From assembly GCF_013415325.1 (NCBI RefSeq), contig NZ_JACBYE010000022.1, forward strand, positions 1-64,000: a stretch of DNA of 64,000 nt, written 5' to 3'. Origin of the DNA: Sanguibacter inulinus (GTDB taxonomy: Bacteria > Actinomycetota > Actinomycetes > Actinomycetales > Cellulomonadaceae). The translations under genes and the position numbers were made by a program. Under the pieces are notes generated by a model. It saw nothing but the letters and a program-made list of their open reading frames with translations, had not been told where the DNA came from and did not search any database. Positions 20,700-30,024 of the stretch are shown here, in pieces; within the stretch, counting starts at the first letter, position 1; each line of letters begins with the position of its first letter.

Positions 20700-22268
20700 T
20701 CAGGACTGTGGCATGCCGCCGACGGGACCTGGCGGCAGCGTCCCGTCCTGGATGTCCTTCCAGAACTGCGGGCTGAGGTCTGGGTCGAGCAGCACCGTCG
20801 AACCCACGTTGCCGGGACGGTAGTCGATCGTCGAGATCGGCGGGGTCCCGGTGATGCCGTCGGCCCCGTTCGCGCTCCGGAAGGCGAGCGCGAGCTTGCC
20901 GATGTCGATGATCCCCGTCCCGTCGTCGACGGTGACAGCCCCGAGTCCGGCGTCGATCAGCGCGGTCTGCATGGTCGGCTTCACGACGATCGACTTGTCC
21001 TGGAGCTTGGCGCTCACCGCAGAGATGAGCTGGCGCTGGCGCTCGGCGCGTCCGATGTCGCCCTGCGGGTCTGAGTAGCGCATCCGCGAGAACGCGATCG
21101 CGGTCTTGCCGTCGGCGACGTGGCACCCGGCGGCCCAGACGAGCTCGCTCTTGGGGTCGTCCACGTCGTAGTCCAGGCAGAGCTCGACGCCACCGACGGC
21201 GTCGACGATCTGCTCGATGCCGGCGAGCCCGACCTCGACGTAGTGGTCGATCGTCAGCCCCGTCATGCCCTCGACGGTCTGGACGAGCAGGGGAGCCCCG
21301 CCCCACGAGTACGCCGAGTTGAGCTTGCTGGGTGAGAAACCGGGGATCTCGGCGTAGGAGTCGCGCGGCAGGCTGATGAGCGCCGACGGGCCGGAGTCCG
21401 GGACGTGCAGGACCATGATCGTGTCGGTGCGGGCGCCCTCGGTGCCGTCGTCGTACACACCGCCGTCGGCCCGCGAGTCGGACCCTGCGAGCAGGTAGGT
21501 GGTGCCGGGGGTGTTCGCCGCGCCCGAGAGGGCCTCGACGTGGCTGATCTTGCCGTTGGCCCAGATCATCAGGCCGACAGGCCAGGCGATCACCAGGATC
21601 AGGAGGAGCGCGAGGGCGAGGGGGATGATCCGCCGCCAGCGCGGTCGGGTGCCGCCGCGCTTCGCGGCCCCGAGAGGAGCCGCACCTGGAGGGGTGGCAC
21701 CCGGGGGACGGCCGCCGGGAGGTCTGCCGCCGGGGGCCGGGTGCCGCGCCGGGGTGGTCGTCGGTCGAGCGGAGCCGGGGCGTGCTGACGCGGGCCGGGA
21801 CCCTGCCTGAGCCGAGGACGAGACCTTCCGGGCCACCGCAGGGAGCTGGGGAGAGCTGGTGCGTGCGGCACCGGTCGCCCCGGGTCGGGCCGTGCGGGAT
21901 GCCGGGGCGTAGGAGACGGGTGTGCCCGTGCCGCTCGTGGGGGTCCGGCTCGCGGCGGCCACCCCTGCGCCGTCGGCGTCACGGGCGGGTCGGCTCGTGG
22001 GGCGCGCCGGCGGGATGGTCGCAGGGCGCGACGGGGACGACGGCTCTGGCGGGCGCGGCACCCGCGCGGGAACCCGGCCCGAGGCCCCGGGGCGCGGCGC
22101 GTTGGTGCTCAGTGGTGCCCGCGGCGCCACGGGCGCTGGGGAGAGCGGCTGCTCGCCGGAGTCCGGGACCTCGATCGCGGCGTCACGGACCGACGGGCGC
22201 GTGGGGCGTCCGGACTGCGGTGTGAAGCTCGGCGGCGGTGTGCGCCTGGGCGTGGGGTCGGGTGACAT
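20700..22268 (-). CDS. LytR-CpsA-Psr family cell-wall glycopolymer ligase
   Basis: Protein of 522 residues. A very long cytoplasmic N terminus (about 195 residues, rich in Pro, Ala, Arg and Ser) precedes one transmembrane helix (IPLALALLLILVIAWPVGLMIW) and an extracellular LCP domain. LCP landmarks are LLAGSDSR, ISLPRDSY, the AYSWGG stretch and FSRMRYSD. LCP enzymes move polyprenyl-pyrophosphate-linked polymers onto peptidoglycan, which suits the polysaccharide genes downstream. The disordered N terminus is longer than in most family members and may be a phosphorylation or docking region. Confidence 0.92.
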   Translation of the reverse strand: MSPDPTPRRTPPPSFTPQSGRPTRPSVRDAAIEVPDSGEQPLSPAPVAPRAPLSTNAPRPGASGRVPARVPRPPEPSSPSRPATIPPARPTSRPARDADGAGVAAASRTPTSGTGTPVSYAPASRTARPGATGAARTSSPQLPAVARKVSSSAQAGSRPASARPGSARPTTTPARHPAPGGRPPGGRPPGATPPGAAPLGAAKRGGTRPRWRRIIPLALALLLILVIAWPVGLMIWANGKISHVEALSGAANTPGTTYLLAGSDSRADGGVYDDGTEGARTDTIMVLHVPDSGPSALISLPRDSYAEIPGFSPSKLNSAYSWGGAPLLVQTVEGMTGLTIDHYVEVGLAGIEQIVDAVGGVELCLDYDVDDPKSELVWAAGCHVADGKTAIAFSRMRYSDPQGDIGRAERQRQLISAVSAKLQDKSIVVKPTMQTALIDAGLGAVTVDDGTGIIDIGKLALAFRSANGADGITGTPPISTIDYRPGNVGSTVLLDPDLSPQFWKDIQDGTLPPGPVGGMPQS

Positions 22269-22437
22269 GCGGTTCCAGGTCAGAGGTTCCGGAGGGCGGA
22301 CGGGCCAGCAGCGCGCCCGTCGTGCCCGGCGAGGGGAGTCGTGCTCATGGAACCACGAGCATGTGTGCGGCGCGCGTCAGTGCGGCCGTGTCGGCGGTGG
22401 AGCGGCACGCCGGTCCTGCGGGCGAGCACGTCCGCCG

Positions 22438-23637
22438 TCACGGTGCGGGCACCGCCTGGTCGGCTGTGCCGTCCAGGACGACATCGGTACCCTCCTCGAC
22501 CGGAGCCTCGGTCGGGTCGGGGTCTTCGATCGGCTGGTCGTTGCGCAGGCGCTCCCAGACGTCCTCGGCACCCGAGGTGAAGATCACGCGGTTCTTGTTC
22601 GTCGGTGCGTCGGCGAGCGGCGGCGTCATGAAGGTGATGTTGTCCATGTTCACGCCCTTGAGCGACAGCGCCAGACCAGCGAGGTTCTGGAGCGAGCTGA
22701 ACTCCGGGCTCGCGGAGAGCGACGACGTCGCGGCGTTGAGGAACTGGAGCAGCTTGGGCGTGTCCGTGAGCAGGTTCTGCCCCAGGACCGCAGCTGACAT
22801 CGCAGTCAGCAGGTCTTGCTGACGCTCGATGCGCTTGAGGTCGGAGCCGTCCAGCCCTGCGCCCTTGCGTGCACGCGCCAGACCGAGAGCCTGGGTCCCG
22901 TTGAGGGTCTGCGGTCCGGCCTCGAGCACGAGGTCGGCCTGCGGGGCGTCGATCGGCTCGTCGATGGTGATGGGCACCCCGCCGAGAGCGTCGACCATCG
23001 AGACGAACCCCGCGAAGTCCACCACGACGAACCCGTCGATGAACGTGCCGGAGAACTTCTCGACGGTGAGGATCGTGCAGGTGGCCGCGGAGGCGAGATC
23101 CTGGCCCTTGTCCCACCCGTAGGCGAAGGCGCTGTTAAACATGGCCCCGCGCTGGGCGGGTACCGTGCCGTTCGTCGTCTGGCACTCGGGGGTGTCGACG
23201 AGGGTGTCGCGGGGGATCGAGATGACCTCCACGCGGGTCCGGTCACCAGAGATGTGCAGGATCATGGTCGTGTCGGACCGCATCCCTGGCGCCTCACCCC
23301 CGAGGCTCGCGTTCTCGCCGCTGCGGTCGTCCGAGCCGATCAGCAGGATGTTGACGGGCGCGTTGGCGTACGGGTCGTCAGGGTCCGGGGTCGGGGGTGC
23401 CGGGCGCTCGGCCTCCGCGAGGAGGTCTTCCGTGTCGACCTGCGTGATGTTGTTCTGCATCTTGTAGTAGACCGTTCCGGCGGCCGTCGCGGCGAAGGCG
23501 AAGACTCCGGTGAGGGTGAGGGCGACAACCTTCGCGACCCTGTGGCGCCGGAACGACACCGCGTGCGCGGGCTGGACGCGCGAGACGTGCTGCTGGCTGC
23601 GTCGGGTCGCGCGCTCGGGCGCATCAGATGAGGTCAC
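22438..23637 (-). CDS. LytR-CpsA-Psr family cell-wall glycopolymer ligase
   Basis: Protein of 399 residues with a short basic cytoplasmic N terminus, one transmembrane helix (VVALTLTGVFAFAATAAGTVYY) and an LCP domain. Landmarks are LLIGSDDRSGE, ISIPRDTLVD, FNSAFAYGWDKG and LARARKGAGLDGSD with the phosphate-binding arginines. The acidic C-terminal tail has no known function. GTG at 23637 has AGGATG upstream. A closely similar but truncated and frameshifted copy lies immediately upstream on the same strand (23802-24648), so this gene is the intact member of a tandem duplication. Confidence 0.92.
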   Translation of the reverse strand: MTSSDAPERATRRSQQHVSRVQPAHAVSFRRHRVAKVVALTLTGVFAFAATAAGTVYYKMQNNITQVDTEDLLAEAERPAPPTPDPDDPYANAPVNILLIGSDDRSGENASLGGEAPGMRSDTTMILHISGDRTRVEVISIPRDTLVDTPECQTTNGTVPAQRGAMFNSAFAYGWDKGQDLASAATCTILTVEKFSGTFIDGFVVVDFAGFVSMVDALGGVPITIDEPIDAPQADLVLEAGPQTLNGTQALGLARARKGAGLDGSDLKRIERQQDLLTAMSAAVLGQNLLTDTPKLLQFLNAATSSLSASPEFSSLQNLAGLALSLKGVNMDNITFMTPPLADAPTNKNRVIFTSGAEDVWERLRNDQPIEDPDPTEAPVEEGTDVVLDGTADQAVPAP

Positions 23638-23801
23638 GATCAGTCATCCTAGGGGGCACCGTGTCGGGGCCGGGGAAGCCCCAGCGTCAGGTGGGTGGAG
23701 GGATTGTGGAGACAGCTTCCCCACGGCTGAGCCAGAGAATACGGGAGCGGAGGCCTGGTCCAGGGCTGATCGAGGAGGGTCGGTACCAGGCGCGACCACT
23801 T

Positions 23802-24648
23802 TCACCCGGCCCGTCCGTCGACAGGCAGGTCTAGCCGGAGACGGTCCCAGACGGCGTCGGCGGCCCCCTGTGAAGACGACCCGGTTCTTGTTGCTGGGCG
23901 CACGGGCCACCTCAGGCGTCAGGACGACGACGTCGTCTGCCGCGACCTCGTTGAGCGACATCGCGATACCTGCGAGGTCCTGCAGGGAGCTGAGCCCGGG
24001 GCTCGCGGACAGCGACGACGTCGCGGCGTCGAGGAACCTCAGCAGCCGTGGTGCGTCTGTCAGGAGGTCCTGCTCGACGAGCCGCGCGGTCATCGCGTCG
24101 ACGAGATCGTGCTGCCGGTCGATACGCCGGAGGTCGGAGCCGTCGAGACCCGCACCTGAACGAGCGCGGGCGAGGCCCAGGGCCTGGCGGCCGTCGAGCA
24201 CCTGAGGGCCGGCAGGGAGGAGCAGGTCGGCCTCGGGTGCGTCGATGGCCTGGTCGAGGGTGATCGGCACGCCCTCGAGGGCGTCGACCATCGCGACGAA
24301 GCCCGCGAAGTCGACGACGACGAACCCGTCCATCCGGACCCCGGAGACGGCCTCGGCCGCACGGACCGTGCACGCCGCGGCGGACTCGAGGTCTTGTCCT
24401 CGGTCCCATCCGAAGGCGAAGGCACTGTTGAACATGACGCCCGACCTGGCGGGGATCTCGCCGTGGGTGGTCGGGCAGGCGGGGACGTCGACGAGCGTGT
24501 CGCGCGGTATCGACACGACGTCGACGCGGGTCCTGTCGCCGGACAGGTGGACGAGCATCGTCGTGTCCGAGCGCATGCCGGGACTCTCGCCCCCGAGCGC
24601 GGCGTTCTCTCCGCTGCGGTCGTCGGAGGCGATGACGAGGAAGGTCAC
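23802..24648 (-). pseudogene. Decayed LCP-family copy (frameshifted, N-terminally truncated)
   Basis: Closely similar to the next LCP protein from LVIASDDRSGE onward: IPRDTLVD, FNSAFAFGWDRG, LARARSGAGLDGSD and NKNRVVFTG all align. The cytoplasmic and transmembrane part is missing: the first usable start is a GTG at 24648, right before the LCP domain, and the upstream DNA belongs to the DUF2304 gene. Near the 3' end a run of five C (23864-23868) carries one base too many. Dropping one base restores the homologous sequence AADAVWDRLR and a stop at 23802, whereas as it stands the frame runs to 23644 with unrelated sequence. Without a membrane anchor or signal peptide it cannot reach its substrate. 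The frameshift could be a sequencing error, but the missing N terminus could not. Confidence 0.8.
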
Positions 24649-24661
24649 CGGAGTCCTGGGG

Positions 24662-25108
24662 TCAGGACGGTGGAGGTGGCGTGGAGGAGGATGCGGACGC
24701 GGGTGAAGGTGAGGTCGAAGAGGGAGGCTCGCCTGGTGCGGAGGTGCAGCCGTGGTCGCCGAGGTGCTCGGCGCGGGCCTCGGACAGGGTCAGCTCACGG
24801 GTGAGCAACGTGATGCTCCGCGACATCTGGTTCATCCGTCGATGGCTGGTCGCGATGTAGCTGAGGAAGGCGATGACCAGGCCGTAGAGCAGGAGGTCGG
24901 TCCCTCGCCCGACGCCGACGAGGTTCGCGGCTCTCGAGAGCCACACGGGGAACACGATCGACAGCACGGCGGCGAGGACGAATGCCAGCAGGGCCAGCCG
25001 GCGGATCGCCTGGTGGCGCGCGCCAGCGGTCGAGCGGGTGAGCAGAGCCGCGACCACTCCTACGGAGAGCAGCAGGATCAGCTGGATGAGCATCGATTGT
25101 CCGCCCAT
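24662..25108 (-). CDS. DUF2304 membrane protein
   Basis: Protein of 148 residues with three hydrophobic helices (MLIQLILLLSVGVVAALL; LALLAFVLAAVLSIVF; DLLLYGLVIAFLSYIA) followed by a coiled segment (MNQMSRSITLLTRELTLSEA), the DUF2304 layout. The last 35 residues are a low-complexity Ser/Pro tail, possibly an accidental extension left by the deletion that truncated the neighbouring LCP gene. ATG at 25108 has GGAG upstream. DUF2304 genes often accompany a family 2 glycosyltransferase, as here (55 bases upstream), and may supply its membrane anchor. No enzymatic role is known. Confidence 0.8.
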   Translation of the reverse strand: MGGQSMLIQLILLLSVGVVAALLTRSTAGARHQAIRRLALLAFVLAAVLSIVFPVWLSRAANLVGVGRGTDLLLYGLVIAFLSYIATSHRRMNQMSRSITLLTRELTLSEARAEHLGDHGCTSAPGEPPSSTSPSPASASSSTPPPPS

Positions 25109-25163
25109 GAGACTCCTTCGGTCGGGTCGGGAGGGTGCAGGTCCGTGCGGGGTTCGGGGGCCT

Positions 25164-25874
25164 CTACTTGAAGAGGAGGTCGACGAGGATGTTGACCGAG
25201 TTCCAGATCGACTGCCCCTTCCCGCGCGAGTAGTCGGTGTACAGGACGTGGACGGGATGCTCGCGCCATGGGAGGCCGGTCCGTCCCAGCTGCAGCACGA
25301 TCTCGCTCGCGTGGGCCATGCGGTCCTGACGGAGGTCGACCTTCTTCGCCGCGTCGACCCGCATGGCCCGCAGCCCGTTGTGCGCGTCGGTCAACCGCAT
25401 GCCGGTGCTCTGCTTGGTGAACCACACCGCGAAGGTCAGCACGACCTTCTTGACCAGACCCGGCTTCGTCCGTCCGTCGAGGAACCTGGAACCGAAGACG
25501 ATCGCGGTCTCGCCCGAGGCGATGAGGTCGACCATGTCTGCGGCGTCCTGCACCTGGTGCTGACCGTCGGCGTCGAAGGTGACCAGCGCGCGGACGCCGG
25601 GCTGCTGGCAGACGAAGGAGATGCCGGTCTGCAACGCGGCCCCCTGCCCGAGGTTGACTGCGTGGCTGAGGACCGTCGCGCCTGCCGCGCGCGCCGCAGC
25701 CGCGGAGCCGTCGGTGCTCCCGTCGTCGACGCAGACGATGTTCGGGAAGGTCGGCAGTGCCCCGGCGACGACGTCGGCGACGACGGTGGCCTCGTTGTAG
25801 AGGGGGATGACGAGCCATGCGTCCTCGTAGCGACGGAGGACTGGCGCGACGAGGTCCGCGGGGGCTTCCTGCAT
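25164..25874 (-). CDS. Family 2 glycosyltransferase, polyprenol-phosphate sugar synthase-like
   Basis: GT-A fold enzyme of 236 residues: LVIPLYNEATVV at the start, VDDGSTDGSA, NLGQGAALQTG, the metal-binding TFDADGQHQ, and DAHNGLRAM. This matches dolichyl/undecaprenyl-phosphate mannosyl- or glucosyltransferases (DPM1-like), which make lipid-phosphate sugars for extracytoplasmic glycosylation. Unlike many bacterial relatives it has no C-terminal transmembrane helices, so the DUF2304 protein encoded next may hold it at the membrane. The start at 25874 is chosen because the family N terminus begins a few residues later; the frame is open to 26135, but that extension overlaps the divergent promoter and gene. 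Confidence 0.88.
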   Translation of the reverse strand: MQEAPADLVAPVLRRYEDAWLVIPLYNEATVVADVVAGALPTFPNIVCVDDGSTDGSAAAARAAGATVLSHAVNLGQGAALQTGISFVCQQPGVRALVTFDADGQHQVQDAADMVDLIASGETAIVFGSRFLDGRTKPGLVKKVVLTFAVWFTKQSTGMRLTDAHNGLRAMRVDAAKKVDLRQDRMAHASEIVLQLGRTGLPWREHPVHVLYTDYSRGKGQSIWNSVNILVDLLFK

Positions 25875-25962
25875 GGCACCAGTCTCCCACCCGATCTCCG
25901 ATAGGCTCACGACGCGCGTGAACAGCACTCGCGCTCCATTCCTGGACAGACGGGGACTATGT

Positions 25963-26559
25963 ATGGCGACCAAGATCCTGGCTACCGCAGACGTCGACGA
26001 GACGGCGGTGATCGGAGACGGTTCGCAGGTCTGGCACCTCGCACAGGTGCGTGACGGTGTCGTCCTCGGAGAACGGTGCGTCGTCGGACGTGGTGCGTAC
26101 ATCGGTTCCGGGGTCCAGGTGGGCTCCGACTGCAAGATCCAGAACTACGCGCTGGTCTACGAGCCTGCGACGCTGGCAGACGGTGTGTTCGTCGGCCCGG
26201 CCGCAGTCCTGACGAACGACCAGTACCCCCGGGCCGTCAACCCTGACGGTTCCATCAAGGACACGTCGGACTGGCACGCCGTCGGCGTTGACGTCGGGAC
26301 GGGTGCGTCCATCGGGGCCCGGGCCGTCTGCGTCGCCCCGCTGCGCATCGGCGCGTGGGCTACGGTGGCCGCCGGAGCCGTCGTGACGCGGGACGTCCCC
26401 GACTTCGCGATCGTGGCGGGTGTCCCTGCCAAGCGGCGCGGCTGGGTCGGGCACGCCGGCCACCCCCTGGTCGAGGACGGCGACGGACGATGGTCCTGCC
26501 CCGTCACCGGACGTGTGTACCAGGCTGTCGAGGACGAGACATTGAGAGAGGTCGTGTGA
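25963..26559 (+). CDS. Hexapeptide-repeat N-acetyltransferase, WbpD/WlbB-like
   Basis: Left-handed beta-helix acyltransferase of 198 residues. Repeated hexapeptides run from VIGDGSQVWHLAQVRDG to AGAVVTRDVPDFAIVAG. The stretch KIQNYALVYEPATLADGVF and the finish GVPAKRRGW are typical of WbpD/WlbB, which acetylates the 3-amino group of UDP-GlcNAc3NA. The next two genes, an aminotransferase and an oxidoreductase, are the two preceding steps, and all three overlap by one base (TGATG). ATG at 25963 is used; codons further upstream fall in the divergent promoter region (TAGGCT at 25902). Specificity is inferred. Confidence 0.85.
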   Translation: MATKILATADVDETAVIGDGSQVWHLAQVRDGVVLGERCVVGRGAYIGSGVQVGSDCKIQNYALVYEPATLADGVFVGPAAVLTNDQYPRAVNPDGSIKDTSDWHAVGVDVGTGASIGARAVCVAPLRIGAWATVAAGAVVTRDVPDFAIVAGVPAKRRGWVGHAGHPLVEDGDGRWSCPVTGRVYQAVEDETLREVV

Positions 26560-27671
26560 TGGTGAGCCTTCAGTTCATCCCAGCAGCAAAGCCGATCATC
26601 GGGGACGACGAGCGGGCCGCGGTCGACCGTGTGCTGCTCTCGGGCATGGTCGCCCAGGGCCCCGAGGTCAAGGCCTTCGAGGTGGAGTTCGCCGACAGGC
26701 TCGTGGGCGGACGCCAGTGCGTCGCCGTCAACTCCGGCACCTCCGGACTCCACCTCGGCCTTCTCGCCGCAGGGGTCGGCCCGGGCGACGAGGTCATCGT
26801 CCCGTCCTTCACCTTCGCCGCGACGGGCAACTCTGTCGCGCTGACCGGAGCGACCCCGGTGTTCGCGGACATCGACCCGGTCTCCTTCTGCCTCGACCCC
26901 GCCTCGGTGCGCGCGTCGATCACGGAGCGCACCAAGGCGATCATGCCCGTGCACCTCTACGGGCACCCGGCCGCGATGGACGAGCTGCGCGTGATCGCGG
27001 ACGAGCACGGCATCGCGCTGTACGAGGACGCGGCCCAGGCGCACGGTGCGCAGCTGCACGGGACGCCCGTGGGCGCCTTCGGCGACTTCGCGATGTTCAG
27101 CCTGTACCCGACCAAGAACATGACCTCGGGCGAGGGTGGCATGGTCTCGTGCGCGAGCGACGAGATCGCGCGGAACGTCCGCCTGCTGCGCAACCAGGGC
27201 ATGGAGACGCAGTACGCGAACGAGGTCGTCGGGTTCAACGCACGCATGACCGACCTGCACGCGGCGATCGGCCGCGTCCAGCTGACCAAGGTCGAGGGCT
27301 GGACGGCTCAGCGCCAGGCCAACGCCGCGCACCTCGACGCCGGTCTCGCCGGGCTCGAGGGGGTCACCGTGCCGACGGTCCGCGAGGGTGCCGTGCACGT
27401 CTACCACCAGTACACGATCCGCGTCGCAGAGGACCGCGACCGCATCGTCACCGCGCTGCGCGAGGAGCACCAGGTCGGCTCGGGCGTCTACTACCCGATC
27501 CCCAACCACCGCCTCCCCTCCCTCGCGCACTTCGCGCCCGGGCTCGACCTGCCGCAGACCGAAGAGGCGGCCCAGCAGGTCATCTCGCTCCCCGTGCACC
27601 CTTCGTTGACGGACGCAGACCTCGAGCGCGTCGTCGCCGCGGTCACCGCGACGGTCAAGGCGGGCTCCTGA
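26559..27671 (+). CDS. DegT/DnrJ/EryC1 PLP aminotransferase, WbpE/WlbC-like
   Basis: Sugar aminotransferase of 370 residues. Landmarks are GPEVKAFE near the N terminus, NSGTSGLHL, VIVPSFTFAAT, EDAAQAHGA, and the PLP-binding lysine in YPTKNMTSGEGG. It should transfer an amino group to a 3-keto (or 4-keto) nucleotide sugar using glutamate. Flanked by a WbpD-like acetyltransferase and a Gfo/Idh oxidoreductase, it is best read as the C3 aminotransferase of the UDP-GlcNAc3NAcA route. Its ATG overlaps the upstream stop by one base, and its stop overlaps the next start likewise. Confidence 0.88.
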   Translation: MVSLQFIPAAKPIIGDDERAAVDRVLLSGMVAQGPEVKAFEVEFADRLVGGRQCVAVNSGTSGLHLGLLAAGVGPGDEVIVPSFTFAATGNSVALTGATPVFADIDPVSFCLDPASVRASITERTKAIMPVHLYGHPAAMDELRVIADEHGIALYEDAAQAHGAQLHGTPVGAFGDFAMFSLYPTKNMTSGEGGMVSCASDEIARNVRLLRNQGMETQYANEVVGFNARMTDLHAAIGRVQLTKVEGWTAQRQANAAHLDAGLAGLEGVTVPTVREGAVHVYHQYTIRVAEDRDRIVTALREEHQVGSGVYYPIPNHRLPSLAHFAPGLDLPQTEEAAQQVISLPVHPSLTDADLERVVAAVTATVKAGS

Positions 27672-28669
27672 TGAGCGCACAGCGCACGCTGCGCGCAGGG
27701 CTCATCGGCCTGGGCGCGATGGGGCGTCACCACGCCCGTGTGCTGCGCGAGACCGAGGGCGTCGACCTCGTCGCTGTCGCCGACCCGGCGGGCGACCCGC
27801 ACGGCGTGGCCGGCGGCCTCGAGGTGCTGCCCCACATCCAGTCGCTGATCGCGGCGGGCATCGACACGGCTGTCGTGGCCGTGCCGACGGTCTACCACGA
27901 GGACATCGCCCTGGCGCTCGCCGCGGCGGGTGTGCACACGCTCATCGAGAAGCCGATCGCCAGCACCGGGGAGGCCGGGCAGCGGATCGTCGACGCCTTC
28001 GTCTCGGCAGGGCTGGTCGGTGCCGTCGGGCACATCGAACGCTTCAACCCCGCGCTCCAGGAGCTCCGCAAGCGGCTCGCTGCGGGCGAGCTCGGGGCGA
28101 TCTACCAGATCGTCACCCGCCGTCAGGGCCCGTTCCCTGCCCGCATCGCCGACGTGGGCGTCGTCAAGGACCTCGCCACGCACGACATCGACCTCACCGC
28201 CTGGGTCGCGCAGAGCACCTACGCGTCGATCTCGGCCCAGACCGCTCACCGCAGCGGACGCGAGTTCGAGGACATGGTGCTCGCGACAGGGCGCCTGGCC
28301 AACGGTGTGATCGTCAACCACACGGTCAACTGGCTCTCCCCGATGAAGGAGCGGGTCACCGTGGTCACCGGTGAGCGCGGCGCCTTCGTCGTGGACACCG
28401 GCAGCGCCGACCTGACCTTCTACGCCAACGGCACCATCGCCACGGCCTGGGACTCGATCGCGGCGTTCCGCGGTGTCTCCGAGGGGGACGTCGTGCGCTT
28501 CGCGCTGCACAAGCGTGAGCCGCTGCGTGTGGAGCACGAGGCTTTCCGGGATGCCGTCCTGGGCATCCGACAGGACGTCGTCACGCTCGAAGAAGGCCTC
28601 CAGACCCTGCGTGTCGCCGAGGCGATGGTCGAGTCGGCCCGCACTGGGCAGAGCATCGACCTTGGGTAG
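27671..28669 (+). CDS. Gfo/Idh/MocA oxidoreductase, WbpB/WlbA-like
   Basis: NAD(P)-dependent oxidoreductase of 332 residues. The Rossmann start is LIGLGAMGRHHARVL, EKPIA is the conserved EKP motif, and KDLATHDIDL carries the catalytic-site Asp/His region. In the WbpA-B-E-D scheme this enzyme oxidises C3 of UDP-GlcNAcA to give the substrate for the aminotransferase encoded just upstream. The order acetyltransferase-aminotransferase-oxidase with one-base overlaps supports joint action. An inositol- or other sugar-dehydrogenase role is possible from family membership alone. Confidence 0.86.
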   Translation: MSAQRTLRAGLIGLGAMGRHHARVLRETEGVDLVAVADPAGDPHGVAGGLEVLPHIQSLIAAGIDTAVVAVPTVYHEDIALALAAAGVHTLIEKPIASTGEAGQRIVDAFVSAGLVGAVGHIERFNPALQELRKRLAAGELGAIYQIVTRRQGPFPARIADVGVVKDLATHDIDLTAWVAQSTYASISAQTAHRSGREFEDMVLATGRLANGVIVNHTVNWLSPMKERVTVVTGERGAFVVDTGSADLTFYANGTIATAWDSIAAFRGVSEGDVVRFALHKREPLRVEHEAFRDAVLGIRQDVVTLEEGLQTLRVAEAMVESARTGQSIDLG

Positions 28670-29894
28670 ACGGCACACAGACAGACGACGTCCGCACGTC
28701 GTGCTCGCGAGCAGGATCTTCGCTCCCGAGCCGGCGGCGGCGTCGTTCCGGCTGTGGGCGCTGACCGGAGCGCTGCGCCGTCTCGGGGCGACGGTCTCGG
28801 TCCTGACGGTCCGGCCCACCGACGCCGTGGCGCGGTCCGCGCCCTCGGGCCCAGGGGTCGACCTGCCCGACGGCGTCACGCTGTCTCGCTGGCCCGTGCT
28901 GCGTGATGCCTCAGGTGTGGTGCGCGGCTACGTGCAGTACATGAGCTTCGACCTGCCGCTGGTCCTGCGCCTGCTCGTCGCGCGACGCCCTGACGTCGTG
29001 GTGAGCGAGCCGCCGCCCACGACAGGCGTCGTCGTGCGCGCGGTCTGCGCGCTGCGCCGCGTCCCCTACGTCTACTACGCGGCGGACGTCTGGTCCGACG
29101 CAGCCGCCAGCACCGGCGCGCCTCGCGTGGTCGTCCGGCTGCTCACGGCTCTCGAGGGCTGGGCGCTGCGGGGTACCCGTGCGACCGTCGCCGTGTCCGA
29201 GGGCGTGGCCGACAGGCTGCGGGTGCTCGGCGTCGAAGACTCCCGGATCACTGTGGTGCGCAACGGCATCGACACCGAGGTCTTCACCCCGGACGGGCCC
29301 GTCGAGCCGCAGGCCGACGGTGCGCCCTACCTGCTGTACGCCGGGACCGCCTCGGAGTGGCAGGGGGCCGAGATCTTCGTCGACGCCCTCGCCCGCGTCC
29401 GCCAGACGGTCCCTGACGCCCGTGTGGTGTTCCTCGGTCAGGGCAGCGCGTGGCCCGCGATGCGAGAGGCAGCCGAGGCGCTCGGTCTGGGGCCGGAGAG
29501 CACCGGCGCCGTGTCCTTCGTCGAGGCCGCGCCACCCGAGGGCGCCGCCGCGTGGCTCCGAGGAGCGCACGGTGCGCTCGTGAGCCTGCGCCCTGGCCAG
29601 GGCTACGACTTCGCCTTCCCGACCAAGGTCTTCGCGGCCGTCGCCTGCGGGACCCCTGTGCTGTACGCCGGACCTGGGCCGGCGGGACCCGTCATCAGCG
29701 AGAACCGGCTCGGTACCGTCACCGGGTACGACGTCGAGGAGGTTGCTGCGGCGATGACGGCGATGCTCGTCGCGGGAGGTCCGGACGCTGGCACCCGGCG
29801 GCGTCTTGGAGAGTGGGTCCGGAGCAACGCGTCGTCCGAGAGGGCCGGCGACCTCGCAGCCGCCGTCGTACGGTCTGCGACCCGTCCCGACTGA
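28662..29894 (+). CDS. Family 4 glycosyltransferase
   Basis: GT-B glycosyltransferase of 410 residues from the likely TTG start. The N-terminal VLASRIFAPEPAAASFRLW, the middle VYYAADVWSDAAA, the donor-domain opening PYLLYAGTASEWQGAE, and PTKVFAAVACGTPV match GT4 enzymes that extend lipid-linked oligosaccharides. The start is uncertain: TTG at 28662 overlaps the upstream stop by eight bases and keeps a basic lead-in, while GTG at 28701 would remove the first 13 residues and begin right at the domain. Neither has a strong ribosome site, so translation probably depends on coupling to the upstream gene. Confidence 0.85.
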   Translation: MGRRHTDRRRPHVVLASRIFAPEPAAASFRLWALTGALRRLGATVSVLTVRPTDAVARSAPSGPGVDLPDGVTLSRWPVLRDASGVVRGYVQYMSFDLPLVLRLLVARRPDVVVSEPPPTTGVVVRAVCALRRVPYVYYAADVWSDAAASTGAPRVVVRLLTALEGWALRGTRATVAVSEGVADRLRVLGVEDSRITVVRNGIDTEVFTPDGPVEPQADGAPYLLYAGTASEWQGAEIFVDALARVRQTVPDARVVFLGQGSAWPAMREAAEALGLGPESTGAVSFVEAAPPEGAAAWLRGAHGALVSLRPGQGYDFAFPTKVFAAVACGTPVLYAGPGPAGPVISENRLGTVTGYDVEEVAAAMTAMLVAGGPDAGTRRRLGEWVRSNASSERAGDLAAAVVRSATRPD

Positions 29895-30024
29895 GCGGCG
29901 TGTGACCATGGTGGGGCTCCGACCGTGCCTCGACGGCCTCCGTCGCAGCGTCTGGTCGACGGCCGGACGTCCCACCTGACAGCGAGCCCCGGCCACCAGC
30001 CCTCACCCGAAGGACCCCAGCACA

